Assembly (NCBI RefSeq): GCF_030128825.1
Contig: NZ_CP119127.1
Coordinates: 4,267,501 to 4,331,500, forward strand
Origin: Sphingobium sp. WTD-1
GTDB taxonomy: Bacteria; Pseudomonadota; Alphaproteobacteria; Sphingomonadales; Sphingomonadaceae
Reading direction: 5' to 3'
Length of the DNA: 64,000 bases
The position numbers were made by a program, and so were the translations under genes. Shown one piece after another: positions 36,989 to 45,089 of the stretch. Position 1 is the stretch's first letter, and each line of letters opens with the position of its first letter. The notes under the pieces are model-generated. The model ran no database searches, was not told where the DNA came from, and worked only from the letters and a program-made list of their open reading frames with translations.

Positions 36989-37945
36989 GTGACTATCCCA
37001 AATCCAGCCTTTTCCACCAGGGTCTGCCGCTATGGCGCGGAAGCGCTTCGCGAGGCCGCCTTGCTGATCCGTGCCGGCGAACCTGTCGCCGTTCCCACCG
37101 AAACCGTCTATGGCCTGGCGGCCGATGCCACCGATTCCCAGGCGGTCGCCGGCATCTACAGCGCCAAGGGGCGGCCCAGCTTCAACCCGCTGATCGTCCA
37201 TGTCGCCGATATGGAGATGGCGCGGCGGCTGGCCGATTTCTCGCCTCAGGCCGAGCAGCTTGCCGCCCGCTTCTGGCCGGGCGCGCTGACCATGGTGCTG
37301 CCGGTGCGGGCCGATAGCGGCCTGTCGCCGCTGGTGATGGCTGGCCTGCCGACCGTGGCGCTGCGCCTGCCGGCCCATCCGGCGATGCGCGCGCTGATCC
37401 GAGAGAGCGGCCGGCCGCTCGCCGCGCCATCGGCCAATCGCAGCGGATCGATCAGCCCCAGCCGGGCCGAGCATGTGCTGGCCAGCCTCAACGGCAAGAT
37501 CCGCATGATCCTGGACGAAGGCCCGACCAGCGAGGGGCTGGAATCGACCATCGCCGCACCGGAAGCGGACCGCATCCGCCTTCTGCGTCCCGGTCCGGTT
37601 ACGGCCGCGATGCTGGAGGAGGCAAGTGGCCTGCCGGTGATCACTGGCAAGGACAATGCGAAGATCGAGGCGCCCGGCCAGCTCGAAAGCCATTATGCGC
37701 CGTCAAAGCCGGTGCGGCTCAACGCGCTGCGGGCGGAGAAGGATGACTATCTGATCGGCTTCGGGCTGATGCCCTGCCATCTGAACCTGAGCGTCGACGC
37801 AGACCTGCGCGAGGCGGCGGCCAATCTGTTCGCGGCGCTGCATGTCGCCGATGCCAGCACGCAGGCGCGGATCGCGGTCGCGCCCATCCCCGACGAGGGG
37901 ATCGGCACCGCCATCAACGACCGGTTACGCCGCGCTGCGGCCTGA
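36989..37945 (+). CDS. L-threonylcarbamoyladenylate synthase (Sua5/YwlC type)
   Basis: A 318-residue enzyme that makes threonylcarbamoyl-AMP for the t6A37 tRNA modification. The YrdC domain shows PTETVYGLAADATDSQAV (about 33-50), KGRPSFNPLIVHV, WPGALTMVL, RLPAHP and APSANRSGSISPS. The Sua5-specific C-terminal domain begins after GQLESHYAPSKP (about 233). Start GTG at 36989 has a GGGGG Shine-Dalgarno-like run just upstream; an in-frame ATG at 36905 would add residues not in the family. Confidence 0.92.
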   Translation: MTIPNPAFSTRVCRYGAEALREAALLIRAGEPVAVPTETVYGLAADATDSQAVAGIYSAKGRPSFNPLIVHVADMEMARRLADFSPQAEQLAARFWPGALTMVLPVRADSGLSPLVMAGLPTVALRLPAHPAMRALIRESGRPLAAPSANRSGSISPSRAEHVLASLNGKIRMILDEGPTSEGLESTIAAPEADRIRLLRPGPVTAAMLEEASGLPVITGKDNAKIEAPGQLESHYAPSKPVRLNALRAEKDDYLIGFGLMPCHLNLSVDADLREAAANLFAALHVADASTQARIAVAPIPDEGIGTAINDRLRRAAA

Positions 37946-37971
37946 CCGGGCGATCTGACGGATTTCGGGGC

Positions 37972-38241
37972 TCAGCCGCAATTGTCGTAACCGGCCTTGC
38001 GGCATTCGCGGCGGCGCTGTTCGTCGGCCTTCTTGCGCGCCTTGCCTTCCTCGGCCTCCTGCTTGCGCATCTTGCGGCCATAATTGCGGTCGGCCTCATC
38101 CTGGCTGGTGGTCGCCCAGTCCGCCGCCTGCGCACCTGCACGCACCGGCAGGGTCACAACATCCACCGCAGTCTTGGCAATACAGCCCGGCAGCATCAGC
38201 AACATCGCCGGTGCCAGCAGCAGCATGATCGTCCTGGTCAT
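37972..38241 (-). CDS. Small lipoprotein of unknown function (89 aa)
   Basis: Begins MTRTIMLLLAPAMLLMLPGC; the lipobox LPGC puts the lipidated Cys at about 20. The mature part is a short VDVVTLPVRAGAQAADWATTSQDEADR segment followed by a long Lys/Arg/Glu-rich helix and a CRKAGYDNCG tail with two Cys. GGGGG lies about ten bases before the ATG at 38241; an upstream ATG at 38292 in frame is less likely. A TTAACCAT sequence, like a CtrA half-site, lies at 38292-38299 upstream of it. Confidence 0.7.
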   Translation of the reverse strand: MTRTIMLLLAPAMLLMLPGCIAKTAVDVVTLPVRAGAQAADWATTSQDEADRNYGRKMRKQEAEEGKARKKADEQRRRECRKAGYDNCG

Positions 38242-38355
38242 TCTCAAAGTCCCCCGACTCGTCCGTTGCGCCGCATCTGCCATGGTCGACATTAACCATA
38301 GGCTAAGAACGCGGCGAAACCGGACGAGCCGTCGGGAAATCGGTCAAGCCGAGGA

Positions 38356-38889
38356 TTATTCCTCGATACGTGCGGCAAAGCCCTTGCGCAGCTTGGCCAG
38401 CTTGGGCGGGATCACCGCCATGCAATAGGGATTCTGGTCGCCGACCCGCTCCCAATATTTCTGGTGATAATCCTCGGCCGGATACCAGGGGGCGTCCGCC
38501 TCGATCGCGGTCACGACCGGATCGACCTGGTCCACCTGCGCCCGCGCGATGCCGGCCAGGGCCTCGGCCTGCTGCTCGGCCGAATGGGGGAAGATCGCCG
38601 AACGATACTGCGTCCCGATGTCGTTGCCCTGGCGGTTCAGCGTCGTCGGATTGTGGGTGGCGAAGAAGATGTCGAGCAGATCGGCATAGCTGATGACGGC
38701 CGGGTCAAAGGCGATGCGGATCGCTTCGGCATGGCCGGTATTGCCAGTGCAGACCTCCTCATAGGTCGGATCGACCTTGGTGCCGCCGATATAGCCGCTC
38801 TGGACCGATTCCACGCCCTTGAGCGTCTGGTAGACTGCTTCGGTACACCAGAAGCAGCCACCAGCCAGCGTTGCGATTTCCTGCGCCAT
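38356..38889 (-). CDS. msrA: Peptide-methionine (S)-S-oxide reductase MsrA
   Basis: A 177-residue repair enzyme that reduces methionine-S-sulfoxide. The catalytic motif GGCFWCTEAVY (10-20) holds the nucleophilic Cys. GYIGG, YEEVCTGNTGHAEA, NRQGNDIGTQYRS and AEDYHQKYWER are the typical blocks. AAGGA lies ten bases before the ATG at 38889. An extension to 38934 is not conserved. Confidence 0.96.
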   Translation of the reverse strand: MAQEIATLAGGCFWCTEAVYQTLKGVESVQSGYIGGTKVDPTYEEVCTGNTGHAEAIRIAFDPAVISYADLLDIFFATHNPTTLNRQGNDIGTQYRSAIFPHSAEQQAEALAGIARAQVDQVDPVVTAIEADAPWYPAEDYHQKYWERVGDQNPYCMAVIPPKLAKLRKGFAARIEE

Positions 38890-38934
38890 ATATCGATAAT
38901 CCTTATCCAGCTTTGGCGCGCTAGATAGGAGCAA

Positions 38935-40656
38935 TCAGGCCGCGGTTCCAGTCTGCGCCGCATTCTGGACCATCGCCTGTTCGGCCTTGGCGCGTTCTTC
39001 GGCGACCAGTTCCTTGCGCGACAGCTTGCCGACCAGCGTCTTGGGCAGGTTCAACCTGACCTCGACCTCGCAGACCCGCTCATGCTTGCCCAGTTGCGGG
39101 TTGAGCCAGTCCTTGAGGCCCGGCCCGTCGATGGTTGCGCCTTCGTTCAGGGTCACGAACGCCTTGGGCTGCTCGCCGCGATAGCGATCGGGCACGCCGA
39201 TCACCAGCGCCTCCTTCACCGATTCATGATGATAGAGGACCGATTCCACCTGGCTCGGGAAGACCTTGAAGCCGCCGACGGCGATCATGTCCTTGAGGCG
39301 ATCGACGATCCGCACATAGCCGTCGTCATCAACCTCGCCAACGTCGCCGGTGCGCAGGAACTCGCCCACGAACACCTGCGCGTCCGCGTCCGGCCGATTC
39401 CAATAGCCCTTCATGATCTGCGGACCGGCGAACATCAGTTCGCCCGGCTCGCCCTCGGGCGGGGGCTGGGTCGGATCCTCGCGGCTGACGATCTTGACGC
39501 GGGTGCCAGGAACGGGCTGACCGACGGTGCCGGTCTTGTTCAGCCCTTCATAGGGATTGGCGCAGACGATCGGGCTGGTTTCGGTGAGGCCATAGCCCTC
39601 GATCAGACGCGCGCCGGTCACCGCCTCAAACTTCTGCTTCACCTCCATCGGCAGCGGTGCGCCGCCCGAAATGCAGGTGCGCAGCGACGAGAAATCGATG
39701 TTAGGCAGGGCTGGATGATCGAGCAGCGCCTGATACATGGTCGGCACGCCGGGGAGCGACGTCGCCTTGGTCCGCTGGACGGCCGAGAGCACCTGCACCG
39801 CCTCGAACCGGGGCAGCATCACCATCTCGCCACCATTCATCACGGTTCGGTTCAGCGTGCAGGTATTGGCGAAGACGTGGAAGAAGGGCAGCACCGCGAT
39901 GATGCGGTCATCGCCCTCGCCCGCATGCGGGTCGATCCCCTGCGCCTGGCGTGCATTGGCGGTCAGATTCTGGTGGGTCAGCATCGCGCCCTTGGGCGTG
40001 CCGGTGGTGCCGCCGGTATATTGCAGCAGCGCGACGTCGTTGACCGGATCGATGTCGGCCACGATGCATTCGCCCGCATTGGCGATCAGCCGGTCATAGC
40101 GGATGACGCGCGGATCATGCGGCAGCGGCGTCGTCTCGCCGCGCTTGAACAGGCGGAAGAGGATGCTCTTGGCGGTCGGCAGCACCTCGGCGATCGAACC
40201 GACCACCAGCTTTTCGAGGCTGCTATTGTCCAGCACCTTGAGCGCGGTCGGCAGCAGTGCCTTGGCCGACAAAGTGAACAGGATCTTGGTGCCGCTATCC
40301 TCGACCTGATGCTCCAGTTCGGCGGCGGTGTAGAGGGGGGAGAAGTTGACGACGATCGCGCCGGCCAGCAGCGCGCCATAATAGGCCGCGACATAATGGG
40401 GGGTGTTGGGCAGGTAGAGACCGACCCGGTCCCCCTTCTTCACGCCCATGGCCTGCAAACCACAGGCGATGCGCCTGATGTCGTCCATCATCGCGCCATA
40501 GCTGAACTTGCGCCCCATGAAGTCGATCATGTGGGCCTGCGGGTGGGCGGTGGCGCTCTGCGTTACCATGTCCCCCATCGACATCGGCGGGAACGTCTGC
40601 TCCCACGGCGTAGGGTGCTGATAATGCTCGCGCCAGATCTTTTCTCTGCTCTCCAT
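38935..40656 (-). CDS. Long-chain fatty acid--CoA ligase (AMP-binding family)
   Basis: A 573-residue ANL-superfamily enzyme of the FadD type. The P-loop YTGGTTGTPKGAMLTH (about 212-227), EGYGLTETSP (A5), TGDVGEVDDDGYVRIVDRLKDMI (A7-A8) and a C-terminal TLVGKLSRKEL with the catalytic Lys are present. It activates fatty acids to acyl-CoA for beta-oxidation. No other fatty-acid gene is in the operon. Chain-length specificity is not readable. Confidence 0.88.
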   Translation of the reverse strand: MESREKIWREHYQHPTPWEQTFPPMSMGDMVTQSATAHPQAHMIDFMGRKFSYGAMMDDIRRIACGLQAMGVKKGDRVGLYLPNTPHYVAAYYGALLAGAIVVNFSPLYTAAELEHQVEDSGTKILFTLSAKALLPTALKVLDNSSLEKLVVGSIAEVLPTAKSILFRLFKRGETTPLPHDPRVIRYDRLIANAGECIVADIDPVNDVALLQYTGGTTGTPKGAMLTHQNLTANARQAQGIDPHAGEGDDRIIAVLPFFHVFANTCTLNRTVMNGGEMVMLPRFEAVQVLSAVQRTKATSLPGVPTMYQALLDHPALPNIDFSSLRTCISGGAPLPMEVKQKFEAVTGARLIEGYGLTETSPIVCANPYEGLNKTGTVGQPVPGTRVKIVSREDPTQPPPEGEPGELMFAGPQIMKGYWNRPDADAQVFVGEFLRTGDVGEVDDDGYVRIVDRLKDMIAVGGFKVFPSQVESVLYHHESVKEALVIGVPDRYRGEQPKAFVTLNEGATIDGPGLKDWLNPQLGKHERVCEVEVRLNLPKTLVGKLSRKELVAEERAKAEQAMVQNAAQTGTAA

Positions 40657-40718
40657 TTACAGAAGTGTAAGTGGCCCGAGCGCTTTACGCAAGCGTCAAC
40701 CTGTGTCTGGATTGTAGC

Positions 40719-40752
40719 AAAAAGGCCGCGCCGGAAAGCCGGCGCGGCCCTT
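40719..40752 (-). terminator. Rho-independent terminator downstream of the fadD-type gene promoter region
   Basis: On the minus strand GGGCCGCGCCGG pairs with CCGGCGCGGCC around CTTT, followed by five T. It lies about 52 bases past the trcR stop at 40805, so it ends the trcR transcript. Confidence 0.85.
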
Positions 40753-40804
40753 GGAAATGCTGCATTGCAGCGGATCGGAAAGAGCGTCGGATGACGCTAC
40801 GTCT

Positions 40805-41503
40805 TCAGACCTCGCCCTTGTTGCTGCTGAACGGATCGAGGATCGTCGCGGCGCCCGAAATCAGCTCGGACTCGCTCTTGAGCGCCTGCTCGATGCGGCG
40901 CGCATTATCCTCGCGCTCGCGGCGCAGCTCCTCGATCAGCGCCTCGCGATCGCCATCCAGACGCGAATCGGTCGGCATCTCGATGCCGGCCTTCTTCGCC
41001 GCCTTGCTGACCAGCGCATCCAGTTCGCGCTGCGAGCACAGGCCCAGCGTCACCGGATCCTTGGGCGTGATGTTGGAGATGTTCCAGTGGCTGCGATCGC
41101 GGATCGCGGCGATGGTGGTGCGGGTGGTGCCGATCAGCTTGCCGATCGCGCCATCCGAAATCTCGGGATGGTTGCGCAGGATCCAGGCGATGCCATCGGG
41201 CTTGTCCTGGCGCTTGCTGACCGGAGTGTAGCGCGGCCCCTTGGTACGGCGGACCGGCTCGGGGCCCTTGAGCATCTTGAGCTTATAGTCGGGATTGCTC
41301 TCGCCCTTGTGGATTTCGTCCATGGTGATTTCATGGGCGCGCACCGGATCGCGGCCGGTATATTTGATGCCGGCGGTGTCATCGGCGATGGCCTGGACTT
41401 CCAGGATGTGCAGCCCACAAAATTCCGCGATCTGGTCAAAGCTCAGTGCGGTATTGTCGACCAGCCAGCTGGCGGTCGCATGGGGCATGAGGGGCTGGGA
41501 CAC
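40805..41503 (-). CDS. trcR: Cell cycle transcriptional regulator TrcR (DUF1013)
   Basis: A 232-residue DUF1013 protein. The N-terminal part is MPHATASWLVDNTALSFDQIAEFCGLHILEVQAIAD (about 6-41), a helix-turn-helix-like segment. GIAWILRNHPEISDGAIGKLIGTTRTTIAAI (about 105-135) is a second, and a long acidic/basic coiled coil follows. DUF1013 is currently named TrcR, a cell-cycle-linked protein conserved in alphaproteobacteria. With rcdA at 15344 the window has two such factors. Confidence 0.85.
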   Translation of the reverse strand: MSQPLMPHATASWLVDNTALSFDQIAEFCGLHILEVQAIADDTAGIKYTGRDPVRAHEITMDEIHKGESNPDYKLKMLKGPEPVRRTKGPRYTPVSKRQDKPDGIAWILRNHPEISDGAIGKLIGTTRTTIAAIRDRSHWNISNITPKDPVTLGLCSQRELDALVSKAAKKAGIEMPTDSRLDGDREALIEELRREREDNARRIEQALKSESELISGAATILDPFSSNKGEV

Positions 41504-41521
41504 GGGGTCTTCTCCGGCTCT

Positions 41522-41554
41522 AAAAACGATAAGGGCCGCCCAAGCAGGGCGGCC
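41522..41554 (-). terminator. Rho-independent terminator after the glycosyltransferase gene
   Basis: On the minus strand GGCCGCCC and GGGCGGCC form a stem with a 5-base loop, followed by TTATCGTTTTTA. It lies about 50 bases beyond the stop at 41604 and just upstream of trcR, so it also insulates trcR from read-through. Confidence 0.8.
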
Positions 41555-41603
41555 ACGACATGTCCGGGATAGAGCATCGCGGGGCTTGCGGCAAGGAAAA
41601 GCG

Positions 41604-42632
41604 TCAGGCGGCGCTGTCCATCAGCGTCGGTGCAATCGGACATAGGCCGGCCAGAAATTCCTGCGCGCTGCGTTCCCAACTGAAGCTGCCGCCATAGCTG
41701 GCGCAGGCGACCCGATCGCACAGCAGCGCCGCAGCGATGGCGTCTTCCAGCCGTTCGGACAGGGCGCCGGTTTCCGGCGTGACGATATCGACCGGGCCGG
41801 TCACGGGATAGGCCGCAACCGGCGTGCCCGCCGCCAATGCCTCGATCATCACCAGCCCGAACGTATCGGTGCGACTGGGAAAAACAAACACGTCGGCACC
41901 GGCGTAGATCGCCGCCAGATCGGCGCCGAACTGCGCGCCCAGGAAACGGGCGTCGGGATAGGCCCGCTCCAGCGCCGCGCGCGCCGGGCCGTCGCCGACG
42001 ATCACCTTCGTGCCAGGATGCTCGCTCGCTAGGAAAGCTTCGAGATTCTTCTCGACTGCGACCCGGCCGACATAGAGCTGGATCGGGCGCGGCATGTCCG
42101 CCAGCAGGTCCGACGGCGCGACATGACCGGCAAAGGTGTTGAGGTCCACCCCCCTGCCCCATTTGCGGACATTGGCGACGCCATGGGCGCGCAATTGCTG
42201 CCGCACCGACCGGGTCGATACCAGCACCGCCTGCGCGGGTCCGTGGAACCAGCGAATATAGCGCCAGAACCAGGCCGCCGGCAGGCCGGTGCGCTGCGAC
42301 ACATAATCGGGGAAATGGGTGTGATAGGCGGTGGTGAAGGGCACATTCCCGCGCAGGCACCAGCGCCGGGCGGCAAAGCAGAGCGGCCCTTCGGTCGCCA
42401 GATGGACGGCATCGGGACGGAAGGCAGCGATCGCCTGCCCGACCACGCCCGATCGCACGAGCGCGAGCCGGATTTCCGGATAGGTCGGACAGGGAATGGA
42501 GCCGTAGAGATCGGGCGAGATCACCTTCACTTCATGCCCCAGATGTTCCAGTTCGGACTGGATCATCTGCAAGGTGCGGACCACGCCGTTGACCTGCGGC
42601 GTCCAGGCGTCGGTAACGATCGCGATCCGCAT
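41604..42632 (-). CDS. Glycosyltransferase family 4 (GT-B) protein
   Basis: A 342-residue GT-B enzyme. The acceptor-domain start is MRIAIVTDAWTPQVNGVVRT (1-20), AYHTHFPDYVSQR follows, and the donor domain has LYVGRVAVEKNLEAFL, FPSRTDTFGLVMIEALAAGTPV with the EX7E-type glutamates. It resembles the alpha-mannosyl/glucosyl/glucuronosyl transferases that work on lipid acceptors. The gene lies 14 bases from an LpxH-like phosphoesterase, a pairing found in several alphaproteobacteria, where an Agrobacterium Agt-type enzyme makes glycosyl-diacylglycerol. That role here is inference only. Confidence 0.8.
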   Translation of the reverse strand: MRIAIVTDAWTPQVNGVVRTLQMIQSELEHLGHEVKVISPDLYGSIPCPTYPEIRLALVRSGVVGQAIAAFRPDAVHLATEGPLCFAARRWCLRGNVPFTTAYHTHFPDYVSQRTGLPAAWFWRYIRWFHGPAQAVLVSTRSVRQQLRAHGVANVRKWGRGVDLNTFAGHVAPSDLLADMPRPIQLYVGRVAVEKNLEAFLASEHPGTKVIVGDGPARAALERAYPDARFLGAQFGADLAAIYAGADVFVFPSRTDTFGLVMIEALAAGTPVAAYPVTGPVDIVTPETGALSERLEDAIAAALLCDRVACASYGGSFSWERSAQEFLAGLCPIAPTLMDSAA

Positions 42633-42646
42633 ATCCGGTCTCCGCG

Positions 42647-43510
42647 TCAGGCCGCCATCAGTGCCGGCGACGCTTCGCCGCGCTTGGCGATCTCGTCGGC
42701 CCAGTGCAGCACCTCCATCGCCCCGCTGGCATGTTCGACCAGTGCAGTGCAGCCCTCCACCCAGTCGCCATCATTATAATATTGGATGCCCTCGATCTCG
42801 CGCATCTCGGCATTGTGGATATGGCCACACACCACGCCGTCGACGCCGCGCGACCCGGCCTCATGCGCCACCACTTCCTCGAAGCGGGAGATGAAGGATA
42901 CGGCATTCTTGACCTTGTGCTTGGCCATCTTGCTCAAGGACCAATAGGGCAGGCCCATGCGCCGGCGCACGGCGTTGACCACCACGTTCAGGCGCATCAG
43001 CGTCGTGTAGGCCGCGTCCCCCACGAAGGCGAGCCAGCGGTGGGCCAGCATGATCGTGTCGAACTCGTCGCCATGCAGCACCAGCAGCTTGCGCCCGTCT
43101 GCCGTCTCGTGGATCGCCTTGCGGCGGATTTCGACGCCGCCGAAATTCATGCCGGTAAACTGGCGGAACATCTCATCATGATTGCCGGGGATATAGACGA
43201 CACGCGTACCGCGCTTGGCCCGCTTCATGATCCGCCACAGCACGTCATTATGCGCGGCCGGCCAGTAGAAGCGCTTCTTGAGCCGCCAGCCGTCGATGAT
43301 GTCGCCGACCAGATAGATGGTGTCGCTGTCGACGCTGTCCAGGAAATCGATCAGCATCGTCGCGTTGCAACCGCGCGTGCCCAAATGGATGTCGGAAATC
43401 CAGATGGTGCGATAGCGGCGACGCGCGCCTTCCCGCTCGGCTATGTGGAAGCGGTCGTCAGCCCCCTCTTCCAGTTCGCTCAGGAAGGGCAAGCGCGTGA
43501 TGGCGTCCAT
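42647..43510 (-). CDS. UDP-2,3-diacylglucosamine diphosphatase-like metallophosphoesterase
   Basis: A 287-residue calcineurin-like phosphoesterase. All metal motifs are present: SDIHLGTRG (about 40-48), GDIIDGW (about 70-76), GNHDE (about 109-113), HGDEFD (about 146-151) and GHIHNAE (about 230-236). It resembles LpxH, which releases lipid X in lipid A synthesis, but is longer and is the LpxH-related group often found next to a GT4 gene. The lead sequence is not a signal peptide. Whether it is the essential LpxH cannot be decided here. Confidence 0.8.
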   Translation of the reverse strand: MDAITRLPFLSELEEGADDRFHIAEREGARRRYRTIWISDIHLGTRGCNATMLIDFLDSVDSDTIYLVGDIIDGWRLKKRFYWPAAHNDVLWRIMKRAKRGTRVVYIPGNHDEMFRQFTGMNFGGVEIRRKAIHETADGRKLLVLHGDEFDTIMLAHRWLAFVGDAAYTTLMRLNVVVNAVRRRMGLPYWSLSKMAKHKVKNAVSFISRFEEVVAHEAGSRGVDGVVCGHIHNAEMREIEGIQYYNDGDWVEGCTALVEHASGAMEVLHWADEIAKRGEASPALMAA

Positions 43511-43625
43511 GTCTACGTCCTCAAGGGCTGTTGTCCTTGAGGCCGAATCCCTAGCGCCGCTCTGTTACAACTCCGCACCGAATATGACGAAAATACTACG
43601 GTTTGGCGGGTTTTCCCGCCGCCCC

Positions 43626-44633
43626 TCACACCGTCAGCACGATCTTCCCGAAATGTTCGCCGGCATCCATGCGGGCATGGGCCTTGGCCGCGTCGGCAAG
43701 GGCAAAGCGCTGGTCCATCGCCGGGCGCAGCTTGCCCTGTTCGACGAACGGCCAGACGGTGCGCATGATCTCGTCCGCGACCAGGCTCTTGAAGCCCGAG
43801 GAGCGCGGCCGCAGCGTCGATCCGGTCAGGGTCAGGCGCTTGGACATCACCGTCGGCAGGAAGATGCTGGTCTTGGCCCCGCCCAGCACCGCGATCGACA
43901 CATGGCGGCCATCTTCCGCCATGCATTCGATGTTGCGCGGGACATAGTCACCGCCGACCATGTCGAGCACCGCCTGCACCCCCTGCCCGCCGGTGATGCG
44001 CTTCACCTCAGCGACATAGTCCTGGCTCTTGTAATTGATCGCATGGGCAGCGCCCCATTCGAGCGCCTGGGCGCATTTGTCGTCGCTGCCGCAGGTGACG
44101 ATGATCTCTATGTCGAACAGGCGGCAGAGCGAGATCGCCATCGTGCCGATGCCGCTGGTGCCGCCATGGACCAGCACCCGGTCGCCGCCCACCACATAGG
44201 CGCGCTCGAACAGGTTGGTCCACACGGTGAACAGGGTTTCGGGCAGCGCCGCCGCCTCGACCAGGTCATAGTCCGCCGGCACCGGCAGGCATTGGCCGGC
44301 CGGGGCAATCGCATATTCGGCATAGCCCCCGCCCGGCAGCAGCGCACAGACGCGCTGGCCGACCAGCATGTCGGCGGACCGGCCGGCGGCGACGATCGTG
44401 CCCGCCACCTCGAGTCCGGGAATGTCGGATGCGCCGGGCGGCGGCGGATATTTGCCCTGCCGCTGCAGCACGTCGGGCCGGTTGACGCCGGCGGCAGCGA
44501 CGCGGATCAGCACCTCATCCTCGCCGGGCACCGGCACCGGCCGCTGTTCGGGCACCAGGGCGTCGGGACCGCCGGGCACCGGGATGCCGATGGCCGTCAT
44601 CTGCGATGGAATCGTGAAACTGTCGAGGATCAT
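43626..44633 (-). CDS. NAD(P)H-quinone oxidoreductase (MDR family, QOR/PIG3 type)
   Basis: A 335-residue medium-chain dehydrogenase/reductase without zinc ligands. RVAAAGVNRPDVLQRQGKYPPPPGASDIPGLEVAGTI (about 42-78) is characteristic of the quinone reductase/PIG3 branch, and the NADPH fold is VLVHGGTSGIGTMAISL (about 147-163). NADPH-dependent one-electron or enone reduction is expected. The start at 44633 has a GGGGGG run; a Met at 44672 is upstream and weaker. Confidence 0.85.
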   Translation of the reverse strand: MILDSFTIPSQMTAIGIPVPGGPDALVPEQRPVPVPGEDEVLIRVAAAGVNRPDVLQRQGKYPPPPGASDIPGLEVAGTIVAAGRSADMLVGQRVCALLPGGGYAEYAIAPAGQCLPVPADYDLVEAAALPETLFTVWTNLFERAYVVGGDRVLVHGGTSGIGTMAISLCRLFDIEIIVTCGSDDKCAQALEWGAAHAINYKSQDYVAEVKRITGGQGVQAVLDMVGGDYVPRNIECMAEDGRHVSIAVLGGAKTSIFLPTVMSKRLTLTGSTLRPRSSGFKSLVADEIMRTVWPFVEQGKLRPAMDQRFALADAAKAHARMDAGEHFGKIVLTV

Positions 44634-44735
44634 ATGCGCCCCCCCGGGCCAGAGATATTGCGCCGCACCCAAAATCGACGGACGGAGCTTCGCTTCTTAT
44701 TGACAGACTAGCCTACAGGGTCAACATTACCCTTT

Positions 44736-44933
44736 ATGGACATGGACAATGATCTGCCGAGAAAGGCCGATGATCCGCTGGCCCAACTGCTCCGACAGGA
44801 TCTGGGTCCCCTGTCCGTTGCGGAACTGGAAGCGCGCATCAGGGCGCTGGAAACCGAAATCACCCGCACTCGAACAAAAATTGAAAGCGCCGTTAACCAT
44901 AAGGCAACTGCCGAGGCGTTATTCAAGCGATGA
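44736..44933 (+). CDS. DUF1192 family small protein
   Basis: A 65-residue protein: DLPRKADDPLAQLLRQDLGPLSVAELEARIRALETEI, a coiled-coil centre, and NHKATAEALFKR. This is the whole DUF1192 pattern (PLS-x-x-ELEARI and the NHKA/RASAEALF end). Family function is unknown. An ATGA overlap at its stop could start the small ORF that follows. Confidence 0.88.
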   Translation: MDMDNDLPRKADDPLAQLLRQDLGPLSVAELEARIRALETEITRTRTKIESAVNHKATAEALFKR

Positions 44934-45082
44934 ACCCGCGCCTCGTCCCTGACGGCCCGACCAAGGGCTCCACCGGGCATGGGCAGTCTGGCAATTCCGG
45001 CGGTCAGGGCCTCTCCCTTGAACCGTCGTCGAGCAATGCCGACATAAGGTTCAAGTCAGCCCCTAACCGGGGCCAGGAGTAG
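44930..45082 (+). CDS. Possible 50-codon ORF between DUF1192 and clpA
   Basis: The ATG at 44930 overlaps the DUF1192 stop (ATGA). The frame runs to TAG at 45080-45082, inside the leader of clpA, and its end covers the clpA ribosome site (AGGAG). The product is Gly/Ser/Asn-rich, low complexity, with no hydrophobic segment. It may be a chance frame; the exact fit between stop and next ribosome site is the only support. Confidence 0.3.
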   Translation: MNPRLVPDGPTKGSTGHGQSGNSGGQGLSLEPSSSNADIRFKSAPNRGQE

Positions 45083-45089
45083 AAAAGAC

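Noticed and set aside
41443..42360. Minus-strand frame inside the GT4 gene region
   Set aside because: Wrong-frame reading of the glycosyltransferase; Arg/Gly/Ala rich with no domain.
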